From contig JABLXC010000008.1 of the NCBI GenBank assembly GCA_013178185.1, positions 35,019-99,018 on the forward strand: a DNA stretch of 64,000 nt, in the 5' to 3' direction. The notes under the pieces were generated by a model that saw only the letters and a list, made by a program, of their open reading frames with translations, was not told the DNA's origin and did no database searches. Origin of the DNA: Anaerolineae bacterium (GTDB lineage Bacteria > Chloroflexota > Anaerolineae > Anaerolineales > Anaerolineaceae). The translations under genes were made by a program, and so were the position numbers. Positions 8,941 to 17,351 of the stretch are shown in pieces (the stretch's first letter is position 1; each line of letters opens with the position of its first letter).

Positions 8941-10385
8941 TCAGAGTTTGCGCCAATCGAGTGTAAGAGCGCGAAATTGGGCGATCGGACTTTAGCAAGC
9001 GGGAATCCAGAAATAACAACAACTTGCTGGCCTCGTTTAATAGCGGCTGAAGTAGTCAACGCGATATCTACATTTTCTAACAGCGCTTCGATAGTATCGG
9101 AAAATGGCACCAAAAATGGGGTGACACCCCACAAAATCCCAAGTTTCTGGTATGTGTTTATGTTCGGTGTAAGGGCTAAGATTGGGACTTGAGGTCTTGC
9201 TTTGGACATCAGCAAAGCTGTTCGACCATTCTGGGTGAACACAGCAATCCCTGCAACGTTGCGGTCATGCGCTAATTCCCTGGCAGCTCTAGTGATCGAA
9301 ATAGCATCGTCCATAGTCGCTTCTTCCCCAATATTGCAGGCTCCCCAATCACAAAAATGGTGCTCAGCTTGAAGAATTATTCGATCCATCATTGCGATGC
9401 TTTCGACCGGGAAATTTCCGCTGGCGGTCTCTGCTGAGAGCATGACGGCATCACTCCCATCGAAGATGGCATTGGCAACATCCGATGCTTCTGCGCGGGT
9501 TGGCCGAGGGTTTTCAATCATGGATTCTAGCATTTGAGTTGCGGTGATGACAATTTTTGTATGGTAATTTGCTGTTTTTATAATCCGCTTTTGCAAGATT
9601 GGTACCAATTCAGTAGAGGTTTCAACTGCAAGGTCTCCTCGCGCGACCATTACCCCATCGGAGATTTGAATAATTTCCCTTAAATTGTCAATCGCTTCGG
9701 GCCTTTCTAGTTTTGCGATGATAGGTATATTTATTTTTGCTGGATGATGTTGTTGGATGGTTTCACGGACGAGTTCAATGTCCCTTGCCTTTCTTACAAA
9801 TGAAACTGCGATGACATCAACGTCAGTGTCCAGGCCAAAGAGGAGGTCATTGTGGTCTTTTGGAGTCAATGAAGGGATATCCAAACTTGCGCCGGGCAGG
9901 TTAACCCCTTTGTGAGATTTTAATACCCCTCCAAGCAAAACCTTCGCCTGAATCATATTGTCCTTGATTTCTGTTACGATCACTTCTATTTTTCCATCGT
10001 CCATTAGAATGTGATCGCCCGGCCGGACACTATTAATCAGATTCGGCACATCCATCGGAATGAAAGTTTTTGCGGTCGCTGGTTTTTCAGGACTTTCCGT
10101 TGAGTAGAGAACGATTGTACTGTTTCTGGAAAGCCTTACACCCGCTTGGGGTAGAGAACCAACGCGCAACTTTGGTCCTTGAAGGTCTTGCAGGATTGTG
10201 ATCGGTTTTCCGAGAGTTTGGGAAAGTTGTCTAATGGAAAGTATTCGCTGTTTATGTTCCTCATGCTGACCGTGCGAAAAATTTAGCCGGGCTACGTCCA
10301 TACCCGCCGCTATCATTTTTTGGATGGTATGGGTGTCCTGTGAACTCGGTCCTATTGTGGCGATAATCTTTGCTTTTCTTTCCAT
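8937..10385 (-). CDS. pyk: Pyruvate kinase
   Basis: Glycolytic enzyme that converts phosphoenolpyruvate and ADP to pyruvate and ATP. The protein (482 residues from the chosen start) has the opening KIIATIGPSS, the DVARLNFSHG motif, the lid domain starting around PKLRVGSLPQ, the catalytic signature IPIIAKLERPEAIDNL with its lysine, VMVARGDLAVE, and ATQMLESMIENPRPTRAEASDVANAI. The C-terminal allosteric domain is present and of usual length. The open frame starts at 10409, but the ATG at 10385 is preceded by AGG and gives the normal N-terminus. The stop codon overlaps the HD-GYP gene. The enzyme probably works in the cytoplasm as the last step of glycolysis. Confidence 0.94.
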   Translation of the reverse strand: MERKAKIIATIGPSSQDTHTIQKMIAAGMDVARLNFSHGQHEEHKQRILSIRQLSQTLGKPITILQDLQGPKLRVGSLPQAGVRLSRNSTIVLYSTESPEKPATAKTFIPMDVPNLINSVRPGDHILMDDGKIEVIVTEIKDNMIQAKVLLGGVLKSHKGVNLPGASLDIPSLTPKDHNDLLFGLDTDVDVIAVSFVRKARDIELVRETIQQHHPAKINIPIIAKLERPEAIDNLREIIQISDGVMVARGDLAVETSTELVPILQKRIIKTANYHTKIVITATQMLESMIENPRPTRAEASDVANAIFDGSDAVMLSAETASGNFPVESIAMMDRIILQAEHHFCDWGACNIGEEATMDDAISITRAARELAHDRNVAGIAVFTQNGRTALLMSKARPQVPILALTPNINTYQKLGILWGVTPFLVPFSDTIEALLENVDIALTTSAAIKRGQQVVVISGFPLAKVRSPNFALLHSIGANSE

Positions 10386-10517
10386 GACAGCCTGCTTTTT
10401 GTATAGCATCCAGGCAGGTATTTTCTGTTTTTATCAACGCCAGCCCGGTGTTCAGCCATGTACAATCAGTACGAATTTGCAAAATTGAAGCGCCGTTTCG
10501 CTGTAAGACCTTTTGGT

Positions 10518-11720
10518 TCATTGCATCATTAAAACTGGCCTGATTCTTTCCAATGCCCAATCAATTGTGTTGCGATCAATGATCAGGGGAGGAGCAAACC
10601 GGATTACATGTTCATGTGTTTCTTTTGCAAGGATTCCGGTTGTTTTGAGTGCTTCACAAAATCTTCTGGCGCCGCGGGCCTCTCGTTTTAGTTCGATCCC
10701 GATCAACAATCCTTTTCCTCGGATCTCCTTGACATGTGGACTGGGTATTTCTTCCAGCTGCTCTTTAAAATATTCGCCCATCTGAAAGGAGTTTTCGATT
10801 AATTTTTCCTCAATGAGCACTTTGAGTGCAGCGCGGGCGACGGCTGCACCCAGAGGATTCCCCCCAAACGTGGAGCCGTGCTCACCCGGTTGGATCAAGC
10901 CCAGGATTGGTTGATCCGCCAAAATCGCCGAGACTGGATAAAACCCGCCAGATAGGGCTTTGCCAATGATAACAATGTCTGGACGCAAGTTTTCATGATC
11001 ACAGGCAAATAATTTGCCTGTTCTTCCCAGCCCCGTTTGGATCTCGTCTGCTATGAATAAAACTTCATTCTTTTCGCAGATGCCCTTGACTGCTTTCAGA
11101 TATCCTGCTGGTGGGATAATAACCCCGCCTTCCCCTTGAATCGGCTCCAATAATACCGCGGCAGTGTTGGGCGTGATGGCATTTTGTATCGCCCTGGCGT
11201 CCCCGTAAGGAACGATCACAAAACCGGGTGTAAATTCCCCAAAGTCGTCCCGGTAAAGCGGCTCGGTGGAAAATGAAATGATGGAAATTGTCCTGCCATG
11301 AAAATTGCCGGAAGCTACAATAATTTCTGCTTTGTAGCGGGGGACATTTTTGATGCGATAAGCCCATTTGCGCGCAACTTTCAACGCCGTTTCAACTGCT
11401 TCGGCGCCACTGTTCATTGGCAATGACATTTCATAGCCAGTTAATTCGGAGAGTTCTTTGTAGAGAAGGGGAAGCTGATCGTTTCGAAAGGCTCTGGAGG
11501 TCAATGTAACTTTTTGAGCCTGGGCAACCAATGCGCTTAATATCTTGGGATGTACATGCCCCTGATTCAGGGCGGAATATGCACTCAGGCAATCTAGATA
11601 CCGATTGCCCTCAACATCATAAACCCAAACACCTTCGCCACGATTAATCACAACGTCCAGCGGGTGATAATTATGTGCCCCAAATTTTTCTTCAAGCGCA
11701 ATGTAATCTTGGGTTACCAT
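10518..11720 (-). CDS. rocD: Ornithine--oxo-acid aminotransferase
   Basis: Pyridoxal-phosphate class III aminotransferase of 400 residues that moves the delta-amino group of ornithine to 2-oxoglutarate, giving glutamate semialdehyde. Diagnostic segments are [13 protein letters not shown] near the N-terminus, [42 protein letters not shown] and [14 protein letters not shown] with the cofactor lysine. Length and motifs fit RocD rather than acetylornithine aminotransferase. The longest frame begins at 11735 inside argF; the ATG at 11720 has AGGA 6 bases upstream and lies one base after the argF stop, so I chose it. Together with argF this puts two ornithine-consuming enzymes in one transcript. 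Confidence 0.92.
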   Translation of the reverse strand: MVTQDYIALEEKFGAHNYHPLDVVINRGEGVWVYDVEGNRYLDCLSAYSALNQGHVHPKILSALVAQAQKVTLTSRAFRNDQLPLLYKELSELTGYEMSLPMNSGAEAVETALKVARKWAYRIKNVPRYKAEIIVASGNFHGRTISIISFSTEPLYRDDFGEFTPGFVIVPYGDARAIQNAITPNTAAVLLEPIQGEGGVIIPPAGYLKAVKGICEKNEVLFIADEIQTGLGRTGKLFACDHENLRPDIVIIGKALSGGFYPVSAILADQPILGLIQPGEHGSTFGGNPLGAAVARAALKVLIEEKLIENSFQMGEYFKEQLEEIPSPHVKEIRGKGLLIGIELKREARGARRFCEALKTTGILAKETHEHVIRFAPPLIIDRNTIDWALERIRPVLMMQ

Positions 11721-11721
11721 T

Positions 11722-12648
11722 TCATTCCTTTCCAAACAGGTAGGCTAATATGCCTTTTTGTGCGTGCATGCGGTTGTGGGCCTGAGGGAACAAACGCGAA
11801 TGGATACCATCGGCTACTTCGTCGGTTATTTCTTGCCCTCTATGAGCTGGCAAACAATGTAGTACGATTACGTCCTTGCGCGCCTCGGAAACAAGCTGTT
11901 GATTTACCTGATAAGGGGGAAATACCTTTTCCCGTTTAGCGCTCTCCTCTTCTTGTCCCATGCTGGTCCAGGTGTCAGTATAAATGACCTGTGCATTCTT
12001 AACTGCTTCATGGGGATCGCGGAAGAATTTTAATGCACTCCCGGTACCTTCAGCTATTTTCTTCGCAAGGTCTACGGCAAGGGGTGGCAAATCATAACCA
12101 GCGGGGGTTGCAATTGAGAAATTTGCCCCTAGTTTTGCGCATATGTGCATCAAGGAAACGGCCACGTTGTTTCCATCCCCTACATAAGATACGTTGATGT
12201 CTTTTAGGGTGCCAAATTCTTCAATAATCGTAAGGGCGTCAGCCATTGCCTGGCATGGGTGATTGTAATCGCTGAGACCATTGATCACCGGTATTGAAGC
12301 CCATTTCGCCAGCTCTATAACATGCGCATGGTCGAACACCCTGGCCATCAAGGCATCCACGTAACCCGACAGCACACGCGCGATGTCAGCGATCGATTCT
12401 CTTTTCCCGAGACCGATTTCGTTTGGAGAAAGATAAAGCGCATCGCCCCCAAGGTGACGCATTGCCATATCAAAGCTGATGCGCGTTCGTAAACTAGGTT
12501 TCTGGAATATCATGGCCAGCGTCTTGCCTTTCAAGAGCGGGCGATTACCTCCGGATTTCCATTCTTTTTTCAAGCGAATGGAAATATCGAATATTTGATT
12601 TAATTCTTGAGCTGAAAAATCTGATACAGCGATAAAATCCCTCTTCAT
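11722..12648 (-). CDS. argF: Ornithine carbamoyltransferase
   Basis: Forms citrulline from ornithine and carbamoyl phosphate (or the reverse in the arginine deiminase pathway). The 308 residues include the carbamoyl-phosphate loop SLRTRISF (Leu where many homologues have Thr), the [12 protein letters not shown] motif, the [12 protein letters not shown] hinge, and the OTCase signature [11 protein letters not shown]. The ATG has AGGAG 6 bases upstream. It is followed directly by rocD. No arginine deiminase or carbamate kinase gene is in the window, so a biosynthetic role is at least as likely as a catabolic one. Confidence 0.94.
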   Translation of the reverse strand: MKRDFIAVSDFSAQELNQIFDISIRLKKEWKSGGNRPLLKGKTLAMIFQKPSLRTRISFDMAMRHLGGDALYLSPNEIGLGKRESIADIARVLSGYVDALMARVFDHAHVIELAKWASIPVINGLSDYNHPCQAMADALTIIEEFGTLKDINVSYVGDGNNVAVSLMHICAKLGANFSIATPAGYDLPPLAVDLAKKIAEGTGSALKFFRDPHEAVKNAQVIYTDTWTSMGQEEESAKREKVFPPYQVNQQLVSEARKDVIVLHCLPAHRGQEITDEVADGIHSRLFPQAHNRMHAQKGILAYLFGKE

Positions 12649-12758
12649 GGTTTCTCCTTGGGTTATTTTTGGTGTATGGCTGCAGCTTGAAGTATATCAC
12701 AGCGCAATTAAGGTGCCAGTGAAGTAAACCATCGTGGATTGAGTTTTTTGTACAACTC

Positions 12759-13616
12759 TTATTGGTGCTGTCCGGTGTCAGTTGTATGCTGGTTTGAAAT
12801 TTTTCTTTGAGCCTGCGCAACTAGTACGTCCATGACCTTGTAAACTAAATTTCCAGAAATGCTCTGGATGGTGTAGAATAGCGTCGCTTCTAAGCCGGGG
12901 GTTATAATATACTGTTTTTTACGAATTCCTTTGATGATTGATTCGGCCACTTGATCTGGCTGCATCAAACCGCTGGTTGCCGTTAGTTCCTTTGTGATCT
13001 CCGGTTTATACTTTTGCTCGTACTCAAGTTGAGGGGTTTGAGTATCGGGTGGAAAGACGAGTGACACCCGAATGTGATATCTTTTTAGTTCGGAGCGGAT
13101 GACATCTGTGAATCCCCGTACGGCGAACTTGGATGCGGAATAGGCAGAATATCCATATACTCCCAGAAAGCCAGCCATCGAACTGATATTTATAATATGA
13201 CCTGCTGACCTCTGGATCATGAAGGGGATGATCGCTTTTACCGCGTTGACTGTCCCAAAGAAGTTAATATTCATCATCCAATGAAATTTTTCGATTTCAA
13301 GGTTTTGAAATTCTCCGGGATGTACAACCCCTGCAGAATTAATCAAATAATCTGGTATGCCTGTGCGATTACAGAGATTGTTGATTTCTGTTTGGATCTG
13401 ATCGAATTTTGATACGTCTGCTGCGATCATCCCCAGATTTTGCTGGTTGGCAACACGATTGGCTTCTAAGATATCCAAGGCGCTGCGCAATTTTTCTTGC
13501 TCGCGGGCTAATATGTGCACATTTGCACCAGCACGGACGAATTTCTTCGCGAGAGCCAATCCAATCCCACTTGATCCACCAGTTATCAAAATTAGCTTGC
13601 CGGAAAACGTATCCAT
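12759..13616 (-). CDS. Short-chain dehydrogenase resembling 3-ketodihydrosphingosine reductase
   Basis: NAD(P)-dependent oxidoreductase of about 286 residues. Seen are the cofactor motif TGGSSGIG, the NSAG motif, the catalytic ISSMAGFLG and YSASK, and a C-terminal segment VFPPDTQTP...KPEITKEL that closely follows the PPDTxTP and KPxET pattern of 3-ketodihydrosphingosine (3-dehydrosphinganine) reductases. The open frame extends to 13778 across the FmdB gene; the ATG at 13616 has AGGA 8 bases upstream and gives the usual N-terminus. Sphingolipid synthesis would need a serine palmitoyltransferase, which is not in this window, so the substrate is uncertain and another long-chain ketone is possible. 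Confidence 0.8.
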   Translation of the reverse strand: MDTFSGKLILITGGSSGIGLALAKKFVRAGANVHILAREQEKLRSALDILEANRVANQQNLGMIAADVSKFDQIQTEINNLCNRTGIPDYLINSAGVVHPGEFQNLEIEKFHWMMNINFFGTVNAVKAIIPFMIQRSAGHIINISSMAGFLGVYGYSAYSASKFAVRGFTDVIRSELKRYHIRVSLVFPPDTQTPQLEYEQKYKPEITKELTATSGLMQPDQVAESIIKGIRKKQYIITPGLEATLFYTIQSISGNLVYKVMDVLVAQAQRKISNQHTTDTGQHQ

Positions 13617-13641
13617 GGTCATTTCCTGGAGGATTACCTGG

Positions 13642-13866
13642 TTAATGTCCACACGAGCTACAGGAACCGCCAGAACATCCTGCGCATCCCCCACCGGCGG
13701 AGGTGAGTGTACGCCCTGAACTTTGAGCGAAAAATTTGGAAATTTGACGGACGACGTTTTTCCCATGACATTGTTCACATTGCAGGGGTAAATCAGCGTC
13801 TTTTATCGAGCGGAAGATTTCGATATGATGACTGCAATCTTTGCAAATGTATTCGTAAAGCGGCAT
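13642..13866 (-). CDS. FmdB-family zinc ribbon protein
   Basis: Small protein of 74 residues that opens with MPLYEYICKDCSHHIE and has a second CEQC pair, the four cysteines of an FmdB-type zinc ribbon. The tail is rich in Gly, Ser and Cys (GGGCAGCSGGSCSSCGH), common in this family, and may bind extra metal. An AGGA lies 8 bases before the ATG. It is the first gene of the minus-strand run that continues with the SDR gene 25 bases later. FmdB proteins have been linked to regulation of amide metabolism, but most have no assigned job. Confidence 0.85.
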   Translation of the reverse strand: MPLYEYICKDCSHHIEIFRSIKDADLPLQCEQCHGKNVVRQISKFFAQSSGRTLTSAGGGCAGCSGGSCSSCGH

Positions 13867-14028
13867 ATGAGTGTCCTTTCAGGGTTATTCTAAATGCTAG
13901 CTATAAAATGGTCAATTGACTAGAGATTCTATAGAGGAAAATTTGCCTGATTCTCGTGCTGAAACATTAAAATACTATTATAATTCGGCCTTCAATTATT
14001 TTTATTAATGATCCTTGTAGAGGAAAAT

Positions 14029-15609
14029 ATGACAACCAATCCAACCATTACGGCCGCTGAAAGCATTCAAATCGAACGAAAAAAGCTCAAACGCGAGCTT
14101 ACTTTGCTACCTTTGTTCGGAATGATTTACTTTACAGTGTGCGGTGGCGCCTTTGGTTCAGAAGCCATTGTCGGATGGTCTGGGCCTGGAATGGCTTTGA
14201 TTCTTCTGGCTGTAACCCCAATTTTATTTAGCATTCCAAATATGCTGATGGTGCGCGAATTGAGTTCTATGATGCCTGCTGAAGGCGGCTATTATCATTG
14301 GGTCAAACAAGGGCTTGGGCCGTTTTGGGGTTTCTTGACTGGGTGGATGAACCTAGTTGTTTCATGGGTGGATGTTTCCATATATCCTGTACTTGCAGCG
14401 TATTATTTGGGTTATTTCTTGCCCGCTTTGAGGGAGGGGGCTGTTTTGGGCGGGATCTATCTTTCAGGAGATTTGTTGTCCTGGTTTGTTGCCCTGGTTC
14501 TTATTTGGCTTATTACCGCATTGCAAATTCGTGGAACAAGATTGACGGCGCTTACCACAGATTGGGTGGCAATCGTTATGCTTTTGCCCCTTCTGGCGAT
14601 GTCTGTATTTGGAATTATCAATTGGGTTTCCAGTGGTGTTACTATAGAGTTGCCGTTGTTACCCGAAGGTGAAACTTTGTTTGGGGCTTTCAGCGTTGGA
14701 CTGTTTGTGGCGATGTGGAATTACATGGGGTGGGAATTGCCGACCTCTGCTGGGGATGAGATTGTAAATCCACGCCGTACTTATCCGCTCGCAATGGTCT
14801 TGACATTGGTGGCCGCAATTGCAACCTACGCTATTCCCATGTTAAGTGGCTTATACGGCGGCGCTGGAATTGATGGGAGGCACCAACTTTGGGGAATAGA
14901 GGAGTACCAACCGGGTGAGGGGATTGGGTCCGTGCTGACGGATTATGGTGTGCCCAAGGATAAGATTACCAGTTGGGGTGTAGATACAACGTCTTCAATT
15001 GGATGGGAGTACCCGGATATTGCTCATCAGATTGGTGCCACTTTTGCGGGAGTGGATGGGAAGTTTGCACGATTTTTGGGCCTCATTGTAACTATCTCAG
15101 CAATATTTAGTATGACTGGCCTTTTTATTGGAAATAGTTTGAGCGCCAGCAGAGTTCCTTTCGCGATGGCCGCTGATGGAATGATGCCGCTTTTCTTGGT
15201 GAAAGTTCACCCGAGATATGGCACCCCCTACGTCGCGATTATTGTAGCGAGTGTATTGTTTAGCATGCTCTCTCTTTCCACATTTGCTTTTTTGGTCGTC
15301 GTAGACGTGTTTTTGAACATGATGGCTCTGGTGCTTCAGTTCTTTGCGCTGTGGGCTTTGCGGTTTAAAAAACCCAATCTTGCGCGAGAAAAGGTGCCCG
15401 GAGGATGGATTGGGCTGGTGCTAGCTACGCTTGCCCCATTTTTTATCATCGGCCTTGCTATCGTAAGTCAGATTTCTGAAGAAGGCTTGAATTCCATATG
15501 GTTTGGGTTGATCGCGATCGTGGTGGGAGCACTTTTATATTTCCTGGCGAAAAAGTGCCTGAAGCCCGGGATACCCGATGTGGATCCATTTGTAGAATCT
15601 AAAGGCTAG
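14029..15609 (+). CDS. APC-superfamily amino acid permease
   Basis: Integral membrane transporter of about 526 residues with roughly 12 hydrophobic helices. After a charged cytoplasmic N-terminus, helix 1 opens with LPLFGMIYFTVCGGAFGSE, the unwound substrate-binding segment of APC permeases, and EGGYYHWV follows helix 2 as in the glutamate/GABA and polyamine branches. A long loop between helices carries WGIEEYQPG and is probably outside. I chose the ATG at 14029 because AGAGGA lies just upstream; the frame itself opens at 14008 without a ribosome site. A TATAAT at 13979-13984 could be its -10 box, with no good -35. The substrate cannot be assigned. Confidence 0.85.
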   Translation: MTTNPTITAAESIQIERKKLKRELTLLPLFGMIYFTVCGGAFGSEAIVGWSGPGMALILLAVTPILFSIPNMLMVRELSSMMPAEGGYYHWVKQGLGPFWGFLTGWMNLVVSWVDVSIYPVLAAYYLGYFLPALREGAVLGGIYLSGDLLSWFVALVLIWLITALQIRGTRLTALTTDWVAIVMLLPLLAMSVFGIINWVSSGVTIELPLLPEGETLFGAFSVGLFVAMWNYMGWELPTSAGDEIVNPRRTYPLAMVLTLVAAIATYAIPMLSGLYGGAGIDGRHQLWGIEEYQPGEGIGSVLTDYGVPKDKITSWGVDTTSSIGWEYPDIAHQIGATFAGVDGKFARFLGLIVTISAIFSMTGLFIGNSLSASRVPFAMAADGMMPLFLVKVHPRYGTPYVAIIVASVLFSMLSLSTFAFLVVVDVFLNMMALVLQFFALWALRFKKPNLAREKVPGGWIGLVLATLAPFFIIGLAIVSQISEEGLNSIWFGLIAIVVGALLYFLAKKCLKPGIPDVDPFVESKG

Positions 15610-15687
15610 AAGACCTGACTGCCTCGCGGAAAGACATCCGTGGGTTTTTGGACCTCTGACCGACTTGCGGTTAATTGCGTCATTGCA

Positions 15688-17178
15688 TCAAGCATGGATA
15701 GCTGAGCTTGTTTTTGCATTGACCTGTCTGAAGTGGTATCCATAAATGGAAAATGTAATTGCCAGGTGGAATTTCTCTGGGCAACGCGAAAGCGTCCAGA
15801 AAAATAACTGCCAGTAGTACCTGCGTTCTCTGCTAAAAATTCCAAGCTTTATGATTGATTGGAAAAACGCTACAATCTCTGCAAATTGCAGGTGTACTTT
15901 TAGTTTGGGAGGTTTGTATTCTGACAGAAAATTCTTTACGCGGTCATAGAATAATTGCGGGGAGTAAATCTGCTCCAAGATATGCAAATACCCCTTTTTT
16001 AGAAGAGAGACATCCATCACTGGCAAAATGTTGGTTGTGCCATCGGTATTGTCGCCAGTCATTTCTTCAATGAGCCGACCTTCGCTTTTCAGTCGGTTGT
16101 ACAGGCGGGTGCCATAAGGAGCCTGTAGCAGCCCCACCATGGCAGTTACAATCCCGCTTTTTTGGATGAATTCAATTTGTCGTTGAAAAATCGTTGGCGT
16201 ATCATTGTCAAAGCCGACGATAAAGCCTGCCATAACCTGCAGACCTTCTTTCTGTAGCGTTTTCACACTCTCGATTAGATTTCGGTTTTTATTTTGTGTT
16301 TTGTTACACTCCACAAGGCTGTTCTCGTCAGGGGTCTCGATGCCAACAAAGACAGAGGTGAAACCTGCCTGAACCATCATGTTCATCAATTCTTTGTCAT
16401 CCGCCAGGTTTATTGATGCTTCGGTAATGAATCGGCAGCCAGTTTTTCCTTTTCGCCATTCGATTAGGGCCGGTAATATTTCTTGTTTTAGTATTTTTTT
16501 ATTGCCGATGAAATTGTCATCTACAAAAAAGATATTTCTCCGCCATCCGAGCGAGTAGATTGCATCCAATTCGGAAAGGATTTGTTCGGTGGTTTTTACT
16601 CGTGGTTTATGACCCAATAAGGCGGTCACATTGCAGAATTCACAATTGTATGGGCAACCGCGTGAAAACTGGATACTCATTGAATCGTATTTTGAAATTT
16701 CCACAATATCCCAACGAGGAATGGGTGTCAGTGTGAGATCACAAAACTGGTCTGTTTTATATATCCTTCTCAGATTTTTACTTTTGTAGTCAGCCAGAAA
16801 CATTGGAAGGGTAAGCTCGGCTTCGTTCAGGACGAAATAATCAACCTCAGGAAAAAGATTGTACTCACTGGTGAATAGAGGCCCACCAGCGATAATCACT
16901 TTACCCAATGATTTGCATCGTCGCATAATTTCAACAGCCGAAGATCGTTGAACAACCATGGCGCTAACGAAAACCAGGTCAGCCCAGCAGATATCTTTGT
17001 TATGGAGTTCGCTCACATTAACATCTATCAGACGAATCTTCCAATCTGAAGGGAGCATGGCGGCAACAGTAGCCAGCCCAAGCGGAGGTGATGAGGCTTT
17101 TTTGTGGATAAACTTAAGTGCGTGCTTGAAACTCCAGAAGGTATCTGGAAACTCGGGATAAATCATCAAGACATTCAT
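15688..17178 (-). CDS. B12-binding-domain radical SAM protein, DUF4070 type
   Basis: Enzyme of about 496 residues. The N-terminal part (to about residue 140) is a cobalamin-binding-like fold (PPLGLATVAAMLP, IIAGGPLFTSEY), the middle is a radical SAM barrel with the cluster motif CPYNCEFCN, and the C-terminal region fits the DUF4070 extension. Known relatives with this layout include the hopanoid C-3 methylase HpnR and the archaeal GDGT ring synthases, all acting on membrane lipids or unreactive carbons. The start at 17178 has AGGA 8 bases upstream; the frame extends to 17250 without one. The product is unknown; a lipid-modifying role is only an analogy. Confidence 0.82.
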   Translation of the reverse strand: MNVLMIYPEFPDTFWSFKHALKFIHKKASSPPLGLATVAAMLPSDWKIRLIDVNVSELHNKDICWADLVFVSAMVVQRSSAVEIMRRCKSLGKVIIAGGPLFTSEYNLFPEVDYFVLNEAELTLPMFLADYKSKNLRRIYKTDQFCDLTLTPIPRWDIVEISKYDSMSIQFSRGCPYNCEFCNVTALLGHKPRVKTTEQILSELDAIYSLGWRRNIFFVDDNFIGNKKILKQEILPALIEWRKGKTGCRFITEASINLADDKELMNMMVQAGFTSVFVGIETPDENSLVECNKTQNKNRNLIESVKTLQKEGLQVMAGFIVGFDNDTPTIFQRQIEFIQKSGIVTAMVGLLQAPYGTRLYNRLKSEGRLIEEMTGDNTDGTTNILPVMDVSLLKKGYLHILEQIYSPQLFYDRVKNFLSEYKPPKLKVHLQFAEIVAFFQSIIKLGIFSRERRYYWQLFFWTLSRCPEKFHLAITFSIYGYHFRQVNAKTSSAIHA

Positions 17179-17230
17179 CAACTTTATCCTTTTGAATAAT
17201 TCTGTTGTAGACAGTATAATTTCTATAAAA

Positions 17231-17264
17231 CATCTCTCTATGACCCTCAAGGCATAGAGAGATG
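17231..17264. repeat. Perfect inverted repeat, 12-base arms, in divergent intergenic region
   Basis: CATCTCTCTATG (17231-17242) and CATAGAGAGATG (17253-17264) are exact reverse complements separated by 10 bases. The repeat lies between the divergent radical SAM and histidine kinase genes, about 50 bases upstream of the former. No T-run follows, so an operator or a leader hairpin is more likely than a terminator. Confidence 0.7.
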
Positions 17265-17283
17265 CATATTAGGATTGTGTCTC

Positions 17284-17303
17284 GAATAGCCATGGGGCTA
17301 TTC
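17284..17303. repeat. Second inverted repeat, GAATAGCC / GGCTATTC
   Basis: Perfect 8-base arms (17284-17291 and 17296-17303) around the 4-base loop ATGG. It lies 20 bases after the first repeat and 48 bases before the likely kinase start at 17352, so it would sit in the kinase leader or promoter. Confidence 0.6.
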
Positions 17304-17351
17304 TTAGATATCTTTCCAAAAAAAGTTTCTGCTGATAGTATAGTTATACCT

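Noticed and set aside
15610..15687. Possible terminator between the APC permease and radical SAM genes
   Set aside because: AGACCT/AGGTC fragments pair only weakly over a long loop and there is no T-run in the right place.
15606..15845. 79-codon minus-strand frame
   Set aside because: It is a second frame over the end of the radical SAM gene; the C-terminal region of that gene is coherent, so this is not a frameshift fragment.
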